Origin: G965197405 sp965197405
GTDB lineage: Bacteria > Chloroflexota > Dehalococcoidia > Lucifugimonadales > JAGWBF01
Direction of reading: 5' to 3'
DNA length: 64,000 bases
NCBI GenBank assembly: GCA_965197405.1
Contig: OZ240206.1
Coordinates: forward strand, 1,736,001-1,800,000
The translations under genes and the position numbers were made by a program. The notes under the pieces were generated by a model. It was not told where the DNA came from and did no database searches. It worked only from the letters and a program-made list of their open reading frames with translations. Below, in pieces: positions 53,039 through 62,322 of the stretch. Within the stretch, counting starts at the first letter, position 1. Each line of letters begins with the position of its first letter.

Positions 53039-54841
53039 TTACCAGCCGATGGCGTAGGTTGTCCGGCGAGGGTCGGCGCTGGAGCTGAGCACTCCCGTCC
53101 GGGCGTCGCGCTGGGTCACGATGGCCCCCAGCCCGGACGCCTCGGCCACCACAACCCTGTGTCCCAGGGCTGTCAGCTTCGAGCGCACCTCCTCGGGTAT
53201 GCCGGGTTCCACGTTCAGTTGACCCGGCAGGTAGACGCGCGGGTAGAATGAGTTGGTCACGCTCTGGGACGAGAATCGCGGCGCTTCCACCGCCTGCTGG
53301 GGGTCCATGCCGAAAACGAGCACGTTCAAAATCAGCTGGAGGTCGGCCTGGGACTGGTTGTCCCCGCCGGGGCATCCGATAGTCATAATGGGTTGGCCGT
53401 CCTTGCACACCATGTAGTTCACGAGGGTCGTGCGAGGCCGCTTGCCGGGCTGCAACCCGTTGGGGTGCCGGTCGTCCACGAAGAACATCTCGCTGCGGGT
53501 GCTGAGGGTGCACCCCAACTCCTTGAAGAACACCGACTTGGTGAAGGTGCCTCCGCTGGGAGTAGCGCACACCATGTTCCCGTCCCGGTCTACGACGGAA
53601 AAGTGGGTAGTCCCGTCCTCGGGTCCACCTGCCCCGTCTCCGGATGCGGGGGTAGAAGTCGCCGCCACGTCCGAGACTGACGACGGCGCGCCATCGCCGT
53701 AGAGCCACGGGTCGCCCGCCTGGGGTAGCTCCGAACATGCCCGGTCTCTCCGGACGAGCGCCGCCCGTGTTGCCGCATACTCCTTGGACAGGAGGCCGTC
53801 AATAGGCACGCTGGCAAAGTTCGGGTCGCCGTAGTACCTCTCCCGGTCCGCAAAGGCCAGCTTGATGGCTTCCGCGACGGTATGGATATACTCGGGCGAG
53901 TTGTGCCCCATGCCGTGCAGGGCCTCCGGCCCCTGGGGGGCGAGGTGCTCCAGCATATTGAGCGCTTGTAGCAGAATTGGCCCCTGGGTCCAGGTGGACT
54001 GGGCGCAGATTTCGTAGCCCATGAATGTCGTCCTCAGAGGCTCTTCAAACCGGGCGTGGTAGTTGGCCAGGTCCTCCAGGCTGAGAAGCCCGCCCACCCG
54101 GTCCGAGCACTGAACGATGGTCTTTGCGACGTCGCCCCGGTAGAACATATCGCGGGCCGCTTGTATGCCGCCCAGCCGGTCGGCTTCTGCATCCGACTCG
54201 GCCTGCGTCAGCTTCTTCAGCGTCGCCGCCAGCTGCTTCTGCACCAGCACCTCGCCCACCTCGATGACCTCGTCCCCCGAGAAGAATACCTCGAAGGCCC
54301 CGTGAGGATAGCGGTTGAACTGCTCCATGACCGGAGGAGGCCCTATCCTGCGTCGCATATAGTCGTACATGGGGAAACCCTGGTCTGCGTACTCGACGGC
54401 AGGGGCTATTGCCTCGCCAAGAGTCATGGTTCCATAGGTCTCCAGCATGAGCATAAAAGCGTCCACAACTCCGGGAACGGTGAAGGACAGCTCGGAGTTC
54501 GGGCCTGGGCCGGTGGGAATCTTGTCCAGCCCCTTCTGCTTGAAGAAGTCTACCGTTGCGCGTCCCGCCGCGACTCCCTGCCCGCTCAACACCTTGAGCT
54601 GGCGGCTGGCGGCATGGTACAGCATGAGCGACCCCTCCGCGGCCAGCGAATAGGACGCCGTAGGCTCCACCACGGCGGCGGTAAACCCGGCCGCCACGGC
54701 CGCGTCGAAGGCGTTGCCTCCGCTTAATAGAATGCGCATCGCTGCCATTGAGGTGAGGTAGTGCCCGCTCGACACGATTCCGTTAGTGCCGTGCACCACG
54801 GGCCTGCCCACCGGGTAATATCTTATGTCTGTCTGCTCCAA
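53039..54841 (-). CDS. Gamma-glutamyltransferase family protein
   Basis: 600 residues from TTG 54841 (GGAG upstream, and homologs begin EQTDIRYYPVG). N-terminal nucleophile hydrolase: SGGNAFDAAVAAGFTAAVVEP, then the nucleophile Thr in GTTHFSVVDRDGNMV, then GSFTKSV-like GGTFTKSVFFKELG. No signal peptide, so probably cytoplasmic. May cleave glutathione or other gamma-glutamyl or acyl amides. Confidence 0.9.
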   Translation of the reverse strand: MEQTDIRYYPVGRPVVHGTNGIVSSGHYLTSMAAMRILLSGGNAFDAAVAAGFTAAVVEPTASYSLAAEGSLMLYHAASRQLKVLSGQGVAAGRATVDFFKQKGLDKIPTGPGPNSELSFTVPGVVDAFMLMLETYGTMTLGEAIAPAVEYADQGFPMYDYMRRRIGPPPVMEQFNRYPHGAFEVFFSGDEVIEVGEVLVQKQLAATLKKLTQAESDAEADRLGGIQAARDMFYRGDVAKTIVQCSDRVGGLLSLEDLANYHARFEEPLRTTFMGYEICAQSTWTQGPILLQALNMLEHLAPQGPEALHGMGHNSPEYIHTVAEAIKLAFADRERYYGDPNFASVPIDGLLSKEYAATRAALVRRDRACSELPQAGDPWLYGDGAPSSVSDVAATSTPASGDGAGGPEDGTTHFSVVDRDGNMVCATPSGGTFTKSVFFKELGCTLSTRSEMFFVDDRHPNGLQPGKRPRTTLVNYMVCKDGQPIMTIGCPGGDNQSQADLQLILNVLVFGMDPQQAVEAPRFSSQSVTNSFYPRVYLPGQLNVEPGIPEEVRSKLTALGHRVVVAEASGLGAIVTQRDARTGVLSSSADPRRTTYAIGW

Positions 54842-55008
54842 CTTCTTACTCTCCACGCCCGTTCTGGTCCATTGATGGACTGGACATACAGGTCCATTCA
54901 CTCCCGCCATTCTAGCGTCAAGAAGTGGGACAGTCAAATCATAGGTCAGGCTTAGCACCGGTTGAAAGGAGACCGGTATGGGGATAAAATATCGTGGGAG
55001 GTGAAGCT

Positions 55009-56682
55009 ATGCCTATGATGACCGGCGCCCGGTTCCTTGCTGAAACCCTGAAGGGGTACGGCGTTACTCACGCCTTCTTTGTGCCCACTATCCTCCGAAA
55101 AGCCCTGGTCGAAATGGAGGACGTGGGCATCCGGCGCATCGTGACCCACGGGGAGAAAGCCGCAGCGTACATGGCCGACGGCTACGCGCGGGCCTCCCAT
55201 AGGCCGGGGTTCTGTATGGCCCAGTCGGTCGGCGCGGCCAACTTGGCGGCGGGGTTGCAGGACGCCTACCTGGCCCTATCGCCGGTTATAGCCATCACCG
55301 GCCACAGGCCATTGCTCCACCAGTACCGGAACTCTTACCAGGAGATTGAGCACTTCACGCCCTTCAACCCGGTCACCAAGTACAACGTGGTGGTGAATGC
55401 CCCTGAGCAGCTGCCCCACATTCTCAGGCAGGCCTTCCGCGAGGCCACATCCGGGTCACCCGGGCCGGTGCACATGGACTTTCAGGGGATTATGGGAGAC
55501 GTGGTGACCGAAAACGAAGAGGTGGATCTGGATGTAATAGTGGAGGAGACCTTCACCCGTGTGCCGGCCTTCAGGCCAGAGCCCGAGTCGGAACGGGTGA
55601 GGGAGGCGGCCAGGGTGTTGTCCGAAGCCCGCAGGCCGGTCATCGTGGCCGGCGGAGGCGTCACCACGTCGGAGGGGAAGCGGGAAGTGGTGGAACTGGC
55701 CGAGATGCTCTCCATCCCCGTTGCCACCTCTCTCAACGCCAAGGGGACCATCTCCGAAGACCATCCCATGTCGGTGGGCGTGGTTGGCTCCTACTCCCGA
55801 TGGTGCGCCAACCGGGTGGTGTCCGAGGCCGACCTGGTCCTGTTTATCGGCAGCCACACCGGCAGCCAGGTCACATTGGACTGGAAGATTCCCCCCGTGG
55901 GCACGCCCGTCATCCAGATAGACATAGACCCCTCGGAGCTGGGAAGGAGCTATCCCACCACGGTGGCCCTCCAGGGCGACGCCAAGGTGACGGTGCGGCG
56001 TCTAATCGAGGCGCTGGAGCCTATGGGTCCCAGGACCGAATGGGTCAGCCGGGTACAACAGCTTGTCGGAGAGTGGCGCGCCGAGTCGGAGCCTATGCTC
56101 AACTCCGACGCCTCCCCCATCAGGCCGGAGCGCATCTGCAAAGAGATCAGCGACTATCTGCCGCCCGATGCGCTGCTGGTATCGGACACGGGACACTCGG
56201 GCATATGGACAGGGACTATGTTGGACTTGAAATCGCCGGAGCAGAGCTACATCCGGTGCGCCGGCTCCCTGGGATGGGGGTTCCCGGCGGCCCTAGGCGC
56301 CAAGTGCGCCGTCCCGGACCGGCCCGTACTGTGCTTCACCGGGGACGGCGGGTTCTGGTATCACATTGGCGAGCTGGAGACAGCCGCCCGCTACGGCATC
56401 AACACAGTAACGGTGGTGAACAACAATCGCTCCCTGAACCAGGAGAAGAGGGGAGACGAGCGGGCGTACGCGGGGCGCGCGGGTAACTCCGACGAGCTAT
56501 GGCACTTCACGGACGTGAACTTCGCCAGCGTAGCCGAGGCTATGGGCTGCTTCGGCATCCGCGTGGAGCGACCGGGCGAGCTCCGGCCGGCCCTCCAGCG
56601 GGCCTTCGCCTCAAACAGGCCCTCGGTGATAGACGTGGTCGGCGACATTGACGGGATAGCGGCGCCCGCCTGGGGTCTGTGA
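55009..56682 (+). CDS. Thiamine diphosphate enzyme, acetolactate synthase-like
   Basis: 557 residues from ATG 55009, with GGGAGGTG upstream. HGEKAAAYMADGYARAS (catalytic Glu), SVNLAAGLQDAYLALSPVIAITG-type segment, central FAD/ADP-like domain, and ThDP motif GDGGFWYHIGELETAARYGINTVTVVNNN. A carboligase or decarboxylase; substrate unknown. Confidence 0.9.
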   Translation: MPMMTGARFLAETLKGYGVTHAFFVPTILRKALVEMEDVGIRRIVTHGEKAAAYMADGYARASHRPGFCMAQSVGAANLAAGLQDAYLALSPVIAITGHRPLLHQYRNSYQEIEHFTPFNPVTKYNVVVNAPEQLPHILRQAFREATSGSPGPVHMDFQGIMGDVVTENEEVDLDVIVEETFTRVPAFRPEPESERVREAARVLSEARRPVIVAGGGVTTSEGKREVVELAEMLSIPVATSLNAKGTISEDHPMSVGVVGSYSRWCANRVVSEADLVLFIGSHTGSQVTLDWKIPPVGTPVIQIDIDPSELGRSYPTTVALQGDAKVTVRRLIEALEPMGPRTEWVSRVQQLVGEWRAESEPMLNSDASPIRPERICKEISDYLPPDALLVSDTGHSGIWTGTMLDLKSPEQSYIRCAGSLGWGFPAALGAKCAVPDRPVLCFTGDGGFWYHIGELETAARYGINTVTVVNNNRSLNQEKRGDERAYAGRAGNSDELWHFTDVNFASVAEAMGCFGIRVERPGELRPALQRAFASNRPSVIDVVGDIDGIAAPAWGL

Positions 56683-56874
56683 TTAGTGGTCCACAAGGGG
56701 ACATTGGCTATGGGCTTGTATGCGGGGCGCGGCCTTTCGGTCCCCCACCTGATGCTAATATCCCCCGTTCGCCCTGTGGCGCAGGTTCCAAACCTGCGCC
56801 TTGCGTTAGGGACCCGTTCACTATCTTTTATCGCTGGGATAGGAATGAGACACGATTGCCCTCCCCAACAGGTT

Positions 56875-57255
56875 CTAAGGGTATCCGAGATAGTTTTGAA
56901 ACGCCGCCCGGTGCCATTCCAGCGCCCTGACTCCAGGATAACTGTAGTTCCTGGCGATCAATTCCCCCACCCAGCCCAGCAAGGCAGGCCCATTTTGGGG
57001 CCGATGTTGCGGCCACCATTCTTTGGAAACGTAGTAGCGTCCGCCGTACACCTTTACCCAATACTTGGGGAGACCATTCACGATTATCCCTTCCTCACTT
57101 CGTCGTATTAGCGCCACATCGCTGTCGTTCAGCTCCAAACCTAATCTAACCCGTCAAAGTACCGGATTCAGCAGGTCTTGTAATTCGCTTTCGCTCAACA
57201 GGTCAGGGCAGTCCTCAAGCAGGGTTTGCATCAAGTTGCGAACTAGGGGTTGCAG
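56875..57255 (-). pseudogene. Decayed partial copy of the adjacent nuclease-like gene
   Basis: It matches about residues 255-385 of the protein encoded at 57256-58449: LQPLVRNLMQTLLEDCPDLLS, KVYGGRYYVSKEWW and PALLGWVGELI. It follows the TAA stop of the intact gene directly in frame, and is itself broken by TGA (about 57154). A tandem partial duplication, now a remnant. Confidence 0.75.
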
Positions 57256-58449
57256 TTAGCCCAATTCCCGCGGTGGAGCTTCCCGCACCAGGGTTTCCGG
57301 TGTGTACACTTGGTCGAGTTCCTGTGGTTCGGGCTCGCGAAACAGGTTGGGGGGCTGGTCGTCCGTATGGAGATAGTCCCGCAGAGCGTCTCGGTGCTGT
57401 TGCAGGGCCGCTATTCCCGGCTGTCCCTCCCTGAGGTCGATTAGCTCCTCGGCCCAACGCATCAAAGCCCCGGCGTTGTGGGAATGGTGTTGTTTCCACC
57501 AGTGATTAGTAACGTAGTACCGTCCCCCGTACACCTTCTCCCAATATCTGTAATGACTTCCATCCATCCTGCCCTGTTCCCTTCGTCTCAGCAGAGGATA
57601 GCCACCTAGCTGCAAGCCCAACCTGCCCTCGCAATAACCCACATCCATGAGATTCATCCGGCCATTCTCACTTAACAGGTCTGGATGATCTTCCAAGAGA
57701 GTCGTCATCAGGCCTCGGACGAGTGGTTGTAGTTGGCCGGGTTCTGATGAGGTGGCTTCGCCGACAGTACGCCGAGGAATGCTATATTCGGTTGAAAGCC
57801 TCTGCCGAAGCTGCGCGCCTTCACTCAGTGGCAACGTTAATCCAGCCAACTCCAATAGCCTCGCTGACCGCACGAACAACTCCGAGGTGTCCGCCACCGA
57901 CCCCGCCTTTTCCAGCGCAGGAGCCAACAGCTGATTGGTAAACTTGTCGTTGGTCACCAGATGCCAGTTTATGGAGCGGTATTCCCCCTTCAACCGGTCG
58001 AAGATTTCTTCCAAAGGTTGCTGGACTCCGGGATTCACCTTCGGCGAAACAAAGTAAATGTGCCGCTCGGTCTCTTCCGAGTGGTAGGCCTTCAGAATTA
58101 GCACTGTGCGCAGCAGTTTCTTGAGTACCCTCTTGTCTGCGCCGCCCCCGTAATTCAGCCCCGACTCGTGAAATGCAACTTCTATCGCGTGGACGCTGCC
58201 GTCCTGCCCAACGCCAACTACGTCTATTTCGCCCTGCCTGAGGAATTGACTGCAATCCTTCGTACCCTTTAGCACGCTGCCGTCGGGGTCAAAGTTTTTC
58301 CTCATGTCCGAAAATATCGCCTCCAATGTCTCATCGGTTTGGCGCTTGGCCCAACGTTCGGACACCTTCCAATTAGTCTGTACCAACCAGCACTGCTTGA
58401 CGTGGCGCAGGAAGGAATATGCTAACGATTCACCAATCTCTATTTTCAT
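57256..58449 (-). CDS. Predicted PD-(D/E)XK-like nuclease, uncharacterised
   Basis: About 397 residues from ATG 58449. The segment GEIDVVGVGQDGSVHAIEVAFHE looks like a PD-(D/E)XK core (D, then E-x-hydrophobic) and is preceded by a conserved Glu-containing helix. The C-terminal ~150 residues carry KVYGGRYYVTNHWWKQHH, repeated in the adjacent remnant. No methyltransferase or helicase sits nearby. Role unknown. Confidence 0.6.
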   Translation of the reverse strand: MKIEIGESLAYSFLRHVKQCWLVQTNWKVSERWAKRQTDETLEAIFSDMRKNFDPDGSVLKGTKDCSQFLRQGEIDVVGVGQDGSVHAIEVAFHESGLNYGGGADKRVLKKLLRTVLILKAYHSEETERHIYFVSPKVNPGVQQPLEEIFDRLKGEYRSINWHLVTNDKFTNQLLAPALEKAGSVADTSELFVRSARLLELAGLTLPLSEGAQLRQRLSTEYSIPRRTVGEATSSEPGQLQPLVRGLMTTLLEDHPDLLSENGRMNLMDVGYCEGRLGLQLGGYPLLRRREQGRMDGSHYRYWEKVYGGRYYVTNHWWKQHHSHNAGALMRWAEELIDLREGQPGIAALQQHRDALRDYLHTDDQPPNLFREPEPQELDQVYTPETLVREAPPRELG

Positions 58450-58609
58450 AACACTGTCTACGTCCTTATTGCGATGCGCATGGGGCAAGTTTGAAACCTG
58501 ACCCTACACGAAGGATCGCCCGTTCAAGTCCGACAAACTCACCACAAGCGGGCGCCGGCGCTCTACTCACTGAATAGTACGCAAAGGTGAGTTGCGGCCC
58601 ATCATCCCA

Positions 58610-59785
58610 TCACCTTCTGCGGGCCTTGGCAACGAAGGCCTCCAGACGCTCCAGGGCCTTCCTGATGTTCTCCTGAGAGTTGGCGTAAGAGAGGCGCACG
58701 TAACCCTCGCCGAACCTGCCGAAGGATGTGCCAGATAGAAGGGCAACCCCCGCCTCTGCGAGGGCCCTTTCCTGGAACTCCTGGCTGCCGATGCCCGTGT
58801 CCGCTATGCTGGGGAAGGCGTAGAAGGCCCCCTCCGGCTCGGGGCAGCGGATACCGGGTATCTCCCTCAGTCCCTTTGCGATAATCTCACGCCTGCGCCC
58901 GAACTCCGCCACCATGTCTTGCACGGCGTCCTGGGGGCCTTCGATGGCCTTGAGAGCGGCCCTCTGGCTGAAGGAGGCGGCGCAAGAAACGCTGTTCACC
59001 GCCAGCCTCACGATATGGGGGACCAGCGCCTCCGGGAGCACTCCGTAGCCCAGCCGCCAGCCGGTCATGGCATAGCTCTTGGAGAAGCCGTCAAGGATGA
59101 TGGTCCGGTCGCCCATGCCGGGGAGGGAGGCGATGCTGTGGTGCTCGCCCCGGTATATGATGTCCTTGTAAATCTCGTCCGAGAGCACGTACACGTCATC
59201 CCGACCCCGCAGCAGGCCTGCCACAGCCTCCAGCTCCTCCCTCGACATCACGGAGCCGGTGGGGTTCTGGGGCGAGTTGAGAATGACGAGTCCGGTGCGG
59301 GGAGTTATCTTCGAGGCGAGGTCCTCCAGGTCTGGATGGTAGCCCTTGTCCTCCAGAAGCCTCATGGGTACGGGCTTCGCCCCGCAGAAGCGTATCATAG
59401 ACTCATATATAGGGAACCCCGGGTTGGGGTAGATTACCTCCACGCCCCGCTGGGCCAGGGCCATAATGGCGAAGAACATGATGGGTTTAGCCCCCGGCGT
59501 CACCACCACACGGTCGGGGTTGACCTGGATTCCCCGGGTACTCGCCACGTTCCGCGCTATCGCTTCCCTAAGCTCCGGCAGCCCCGGAGTGGGGCCATAG
59601 TGGGTGAAACCCTCACGCAGCGCCTCCACGCCCCCTTCCACGATATGGGCGGGGGTATTAAAGTCGGGCTCGCCTATCTCCAGGTGTATTACCTCCTTGC
59701 CCTGCGCTTCCAGGGCCCTCGCTTTGGCCAGCACCTCGAAAGCGGTCTCGGTGCCCAGGGTCATCATTTTTCTGGCAACGCTCAT
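58610..59785 (-). CDS. PLP-dependent aminotransferase (AspC/PatA-like)
   Basis: 391 residues. PTPGLPELREAIARN, ILNSPQNPTGSVMSREEL, LSDEIYKDIIY, and Schiff-base Lys in LDGFSKSYAMTGWRLGYG. Class I aminotransferase of the aspartate/aromatic group. Substrate uncertain. Confidence 0.93.
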   Translation of the reverse strand: MSVARKMMTLGTETAFEVLAKARALEAQGKEVIHLEIGEPDFNTPAHIVEGGVEALREGFTHYGPTPGLPELREAIARNVASTRGIQVNPDRVVVTPGAKPIMFFAIMALAQRGVEVIYPNPGFPIYESMIRFCGAKPVPMRLLEDKGYHPDLEDLASKITPRTGLVILNSPQNPTGSVMSREELEAVAGLLRGRDDVYVLSDEIYKDIIYRGEHHSIASLPGMGDRTIILDGFSKSYAMTGWRLGYGVLPEALVPHIVRLAVNSVSCAASFSQRAALKAIEGPQDAVQDMVAEFGRRREIIAKGLREIPGIRCPEPEGAFYAFPSIADTGIGSQEFQERALAEAGVALLSGTSFGRFGEGYVRLSYANSQENIRKALERLEAFVAKARRR

Positions 59786-59814
59786 ATATCACCTCCTCAG
59801 TGGTCAGTGGCCGG

Positions 59815-59860
59815 TATCGCCCCCGCGAAAGCGGGTATGACGAAGGGTGTTTTTCATGGT
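59815..59860. repeat. Dispersed repeat fragment
   Basis: CCCCGCGAAAGCGGGTATGA then TTTTTCATGGTAACATT, the same outer flank as at 38550, 38695 and 43673. Confidence 0.6.
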
Positions 59861-59872
59861 AACATTTGAATT

Positions 59873-60232
59873 ATGGACAGTAAGCGGAAACAAGTGAGGC
59901 TCACAGTCTACGAAAATGAGCCGTTGGCCCTACTGGCGAGGCAGCGCCTTTACCAGGAGAGGATACCCTGCGTGGTGCACTCCCTTGGGGTCGGGCCGGG
60001 CGGATGGGGAGCCGCCGCCAACCTGCCCCACGCCGTCTACGTGAAGGCCGCGGACGAAATGCGCGCCCGCCAGGTGCTGGACCTGGCCCCCCAGGAGATC
60101 TCCGAAAGGGAAGACCCGCCGTTACAACCAACTTATAACCTCTCCACCAAAGTCGCTGTCCTGCTCATAATCATGGCGGCGGCGCTCCTGTTCGGAATAA
60201 TAGAGGTCGTGGTAGAGGGCGCCTTCGGCTGA
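59873..60232 (+). CDS. DUF2007-like protein with C-terminal membrane helix
   Basis: 119 residues. VRLTVYENEPLALLARQRLYQERIPCVV, then VKAADEMRARQVLDLA is the DUF2007 pattern (putative signal transducer). One hydrophobic helix, AVLLIIMAAALLFGIIEVVV, anchors the C terminus. Function unknown. Confidence 0.72.
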   Translation: MDSKRKQVRLTVYENEPLALLARQRLYQERIPCVVHSLGVGPGGWGAAANLPHAVYVKAADEMRARQVLDLAPQEISEREDPPLQPTYNLSTKVAVLLIIMAAALLFGIIEVVVEGAFG

Positions 60233-60246
60233 CCCAAGCCCAATTG

Positions 60247-60445
60247 CCATGAGAATAGCTTGCGACCCCATCCCGTCATTCCGGCCCCCGTATCCAGTAC
60301 GGGGCACGCTTTGAGCCGGAATCTATATCCCTGGACCCTGGACTCCCGCTCCCCGTTTTCACGGGGACAAGCTTCGCGGGAGTGACGGTTAAGCAAAGGT
60401 CTCCTTGCGCGGAGCCTGCCCCTGCGAAAGCAGGGGAGTGACGGT
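60247..60445. repeat. Dispersed repeat, several pieces
   Basis: CCATGAGAATAGCTTGCGAC, GTCATTCCGGCCCCCGTATC, ACTCCCGCTCCCCGTTTTCA, GACAAGCTTCGCGGGAGTGA and CCCCTGCGAAAGCAGGGGAG. A mosaic of the flank and CCCGCGAAAGCGGG families. Confidence 0.7.
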
Positions 60446-60460
60446 GGGGAAGGCTGGCCG

Positions 60461-60889
60461 CTAGGCAGCGAGACCTTTCGCCGCCTCCAGCGCCAGATAG
60501 TACCCGTAGACTCCGAAGCCATACACCGAGCCTTTGCACACCGGCTGGATGGTTGACACGACGCCCCGAGACGTGGGGTTGGAAGAGTGCACCTCGATGA
60601 CCGGAAACCGGACCTGGGTAATGGCCGCCCGCAGCGGCCCCGTGTTCGTGGAGAAGCCGGCCGGATTAATCAGCGCTGCGCCTACGTCCCGGTCGTGGGC
60701 ATCATAAAGGGCGTTGACCACCTCGCCCTCGATGTTTGAATGGAAAATCTCCACGTCCACTCCCAGGCTGTCGGCATAGCCCCGGACCTGCTCGTTAATC
60801 TGCTCCAGGGTAGTCGTGCCGAAAATCTCAACCTGAGACCTTCCCCGCATATTCATACCCGCGCCTTGAATTACCAGCACTCTGGTCAT
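60461..60889 (-). CDS. AroQ-like (type II dehydroquinase-fold) protein with altered active site
   Basis: 142 residues from ATG 60889. Same fold and order as type II 3-dehydroquinate dehydratase: VLVIQGAGMNMRG, LEQINEQVRGYADSLG, FHSNIEGEVVNALYDA, INPAGFSTNTGPLRAAI, EVHSSNPTSRG, GFGVYGYYLAL. But usual residues differ: GPNLNLLG is GAGMNMRG, the catalytic Tyr of REPxxYG is Phe (VEIFG), and the THTS His is Asn. EVHxSN and the following Arg are kept. It may not do the shikimate reaction. Confidence 0.82.
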   Translation of the reverse strand: MTRVLVIQGAGMNMRGRSQVEIFGTTTLEQINEQVRGYADSLGVDVEIFHSNIEGEVVNALYDAHDRDVGAALINPAGFSTNTGPLRAAITQVRFPVIEVHSSNPTSRGVVSTIQPVCKGSVYGFGVYGYYLALEAAKGLAA

Positions 60890-61141
60890 AGACCTCTCTC
60901 CCGCAACAGTTTTGGCTGCTCGCTTCCAAAGCCGCCCCAACCCAATGCGCCGTTGTGCGCCCCCGGGACCTAGCATAGTCCAGTATAGCATTTGGAGCAG
61001 GAAACTGTAGTACGGGCGCTGAAGGGCGCGGGATTGGGCTGCTGTTCCTTCCCAGCCGAGACCGAGGCCCGCTCTGGAATATCAGATGTCGAGAGAGACC
61101 GACCAAACCATGAGGAGCTATTGGACGTATTAAACGTATGA

Positions 61142-61171
61142 TTGATTAAGCAAGATGAGCCTGGGTACACT
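61142..61171 (+). promoter_or_regulatory. Possible promoter of the UxxC lipoprotein gene
   Basis: -35 TTGATT (61142-61147), 18-base spacer, -10 TACACT (61166-61171). A GGAGGGG site (61189-61195) precedes ATG 61201. The rest of the gap from 60890 shows no gene. Confidence 0.45.
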
Positions 61172-61200
61172 ATAGGTAGATATTACTTGGAGGGGAAGCT

Positions 61201-62121
61201 ATGAGCATACCTCGCCTGGGGAGTCTGTTTGTGCTCGTCCTGGCTGTGGGGGCTATAGTAGTGGCCGCCGCCTGTGGTGGGTCGGCAGCGACGAAAGATG
61301 TCGAAAGCGAGCCGACCGCCACGACGACGATACCCAGGTCAACGCCATCATCTGTACCCACAGAAACGTCATCACCAACGCCCGGGGCAACCCTATCATC
61401 CACGCCTGCTACGATGGCACGGGCAACGCCAACACCGCAGTCCCAGTCCATCCCCCCGGCACCGGAAACCTCAACCGCACCGGGGCCTACGGAGGCGTCG
61501 CTGCCCACTCCTGAGACAGCGGCCACGCTCGCACCGGCCCCTACGGTGACGACGCCATCTTCCACGTCAACAGCCGCGCCTGCATCAGGGCCTACACCAG
61601 TCCTGACACCCACTCCGATGACGCCGCCGACCGACCCGCCCGGACCTGCCGCCCTTCTCATGGGCCTGAATGACCTGGATGATATAGAGGGCTTCCGGAC
61701 GCTCTTCAACCAGGCGGACGGAGTTCCCCGGCTCGTCCTCCTGCTCTCTCCTACCTGAAGCCTCTGCAAAGCAGGCGCCCGTTGGGTGCAAAACGAAATT
61801 CTCGAAAAGAACCCCTCTTCCAAATTGCAGGTCTACGCTATCTGGCTCTCCACGCTGCCCGGCGATTCCCGGTCGAGATGGGACGAAAGCCTTATCACGG
61901 ATTCAAGGGTGATACACCTCTGGGATGAAGATGAAGCAGCCGGCCGGTGGTTCTCAGAGTACGAGGGCTTTTATGTACCGATAGCATGGGACATATATTT
62001 CCTCTATGGGCCGGATGTGCACTGGGAGGATGAACCCTCATCCCTTATAAGCTCGGGGCATACAATCGTGAGCAAGAGGAACCAGCTTCAGGAGGACTTG
62101 CTACCTCTTCTACAGGAGTGA
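61201..62121 (+). CDS. Selenocysteine-containing lipoprotein with UxxC thioredoxin-like domain
   Basis: 306 residues with TGA 61756-61758 read as Sec (residue 186). Signal peptide with lipobox AAAC (Cys near residue 25), then a Thr/Pro/Ser-rich tether to about 150. The domain follows: RLVLLLSPT-U-SLCKAG, a U-x-x-C redox motif on the end of a strand, then ARWVQNEIL, VYAIWLSTLPGDSR, VIHLWDEDEAAGRWF and PIAWDIYFLYGPD, like thioredoxin-fold proteins with SPTCxxC. Read as a stop, it would be a lipoprotein lacking any domain. A SECIS-like hairpin follows the TGA. Probably an outer-face redox protein. It is convergent with the peroxiredoxin-like gene. Confidence 0.85.
61775..61789 (+). promoter_or_regulatory. 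SECIS-like hairpin of the lipoprotein gene
   Basis: GCGCCC, loop GTT, GGGTGC: six pairs, one G-T wobble. The loop begins 23 bases after the TGA and its first base is G, as bacterial SECIS elements require. Confidence 0.62.
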
Positions 62122-62175
62122 ACCGGGTCTTTGCCGGGTATTGTCTCGCGGTCCTGACCCGTCGTGAGGTATTGC

Positions 62176-62282
62176 GATGAAAATACCCACCTGTCTTTCC
62201 CACGCAAGCGGGAACCTACCTGGCACTTCTGGACTCCCGCTCCCCGTTTTCACGGGGACAAGCTTCACGGGAGTGACGATGA
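62176..62282. repeat. Dispersed repeat between convergent genes
   Basis: GATGAAAATACCC, CCCACGCAAGCGGGAACC, CTCCCGCTCCCCGTTTTCAC, GACAAGCTTCACGGGAGTGA. Same family as 60247-60445. Confidence 0.7.
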
Positions 62283-62322
62283 GCAAGGCCATGTGTATTG
62301 CGATGCGGCCTGGTGTATCAGC

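Noticed and set aside
57138..57256. TGA in the nuclease-gene remnant as another Sec codon
   Set aside because: The copy is also broken by TAA and has no Cys-type active site or SECIS-like context; it is a decayed duplicate.
61786..62121. Separate gene from GTG 61786
   Set aside because: It is the same frame as the lipoprotein gene and simply follows its TGA; better as one Sec-containing gene.
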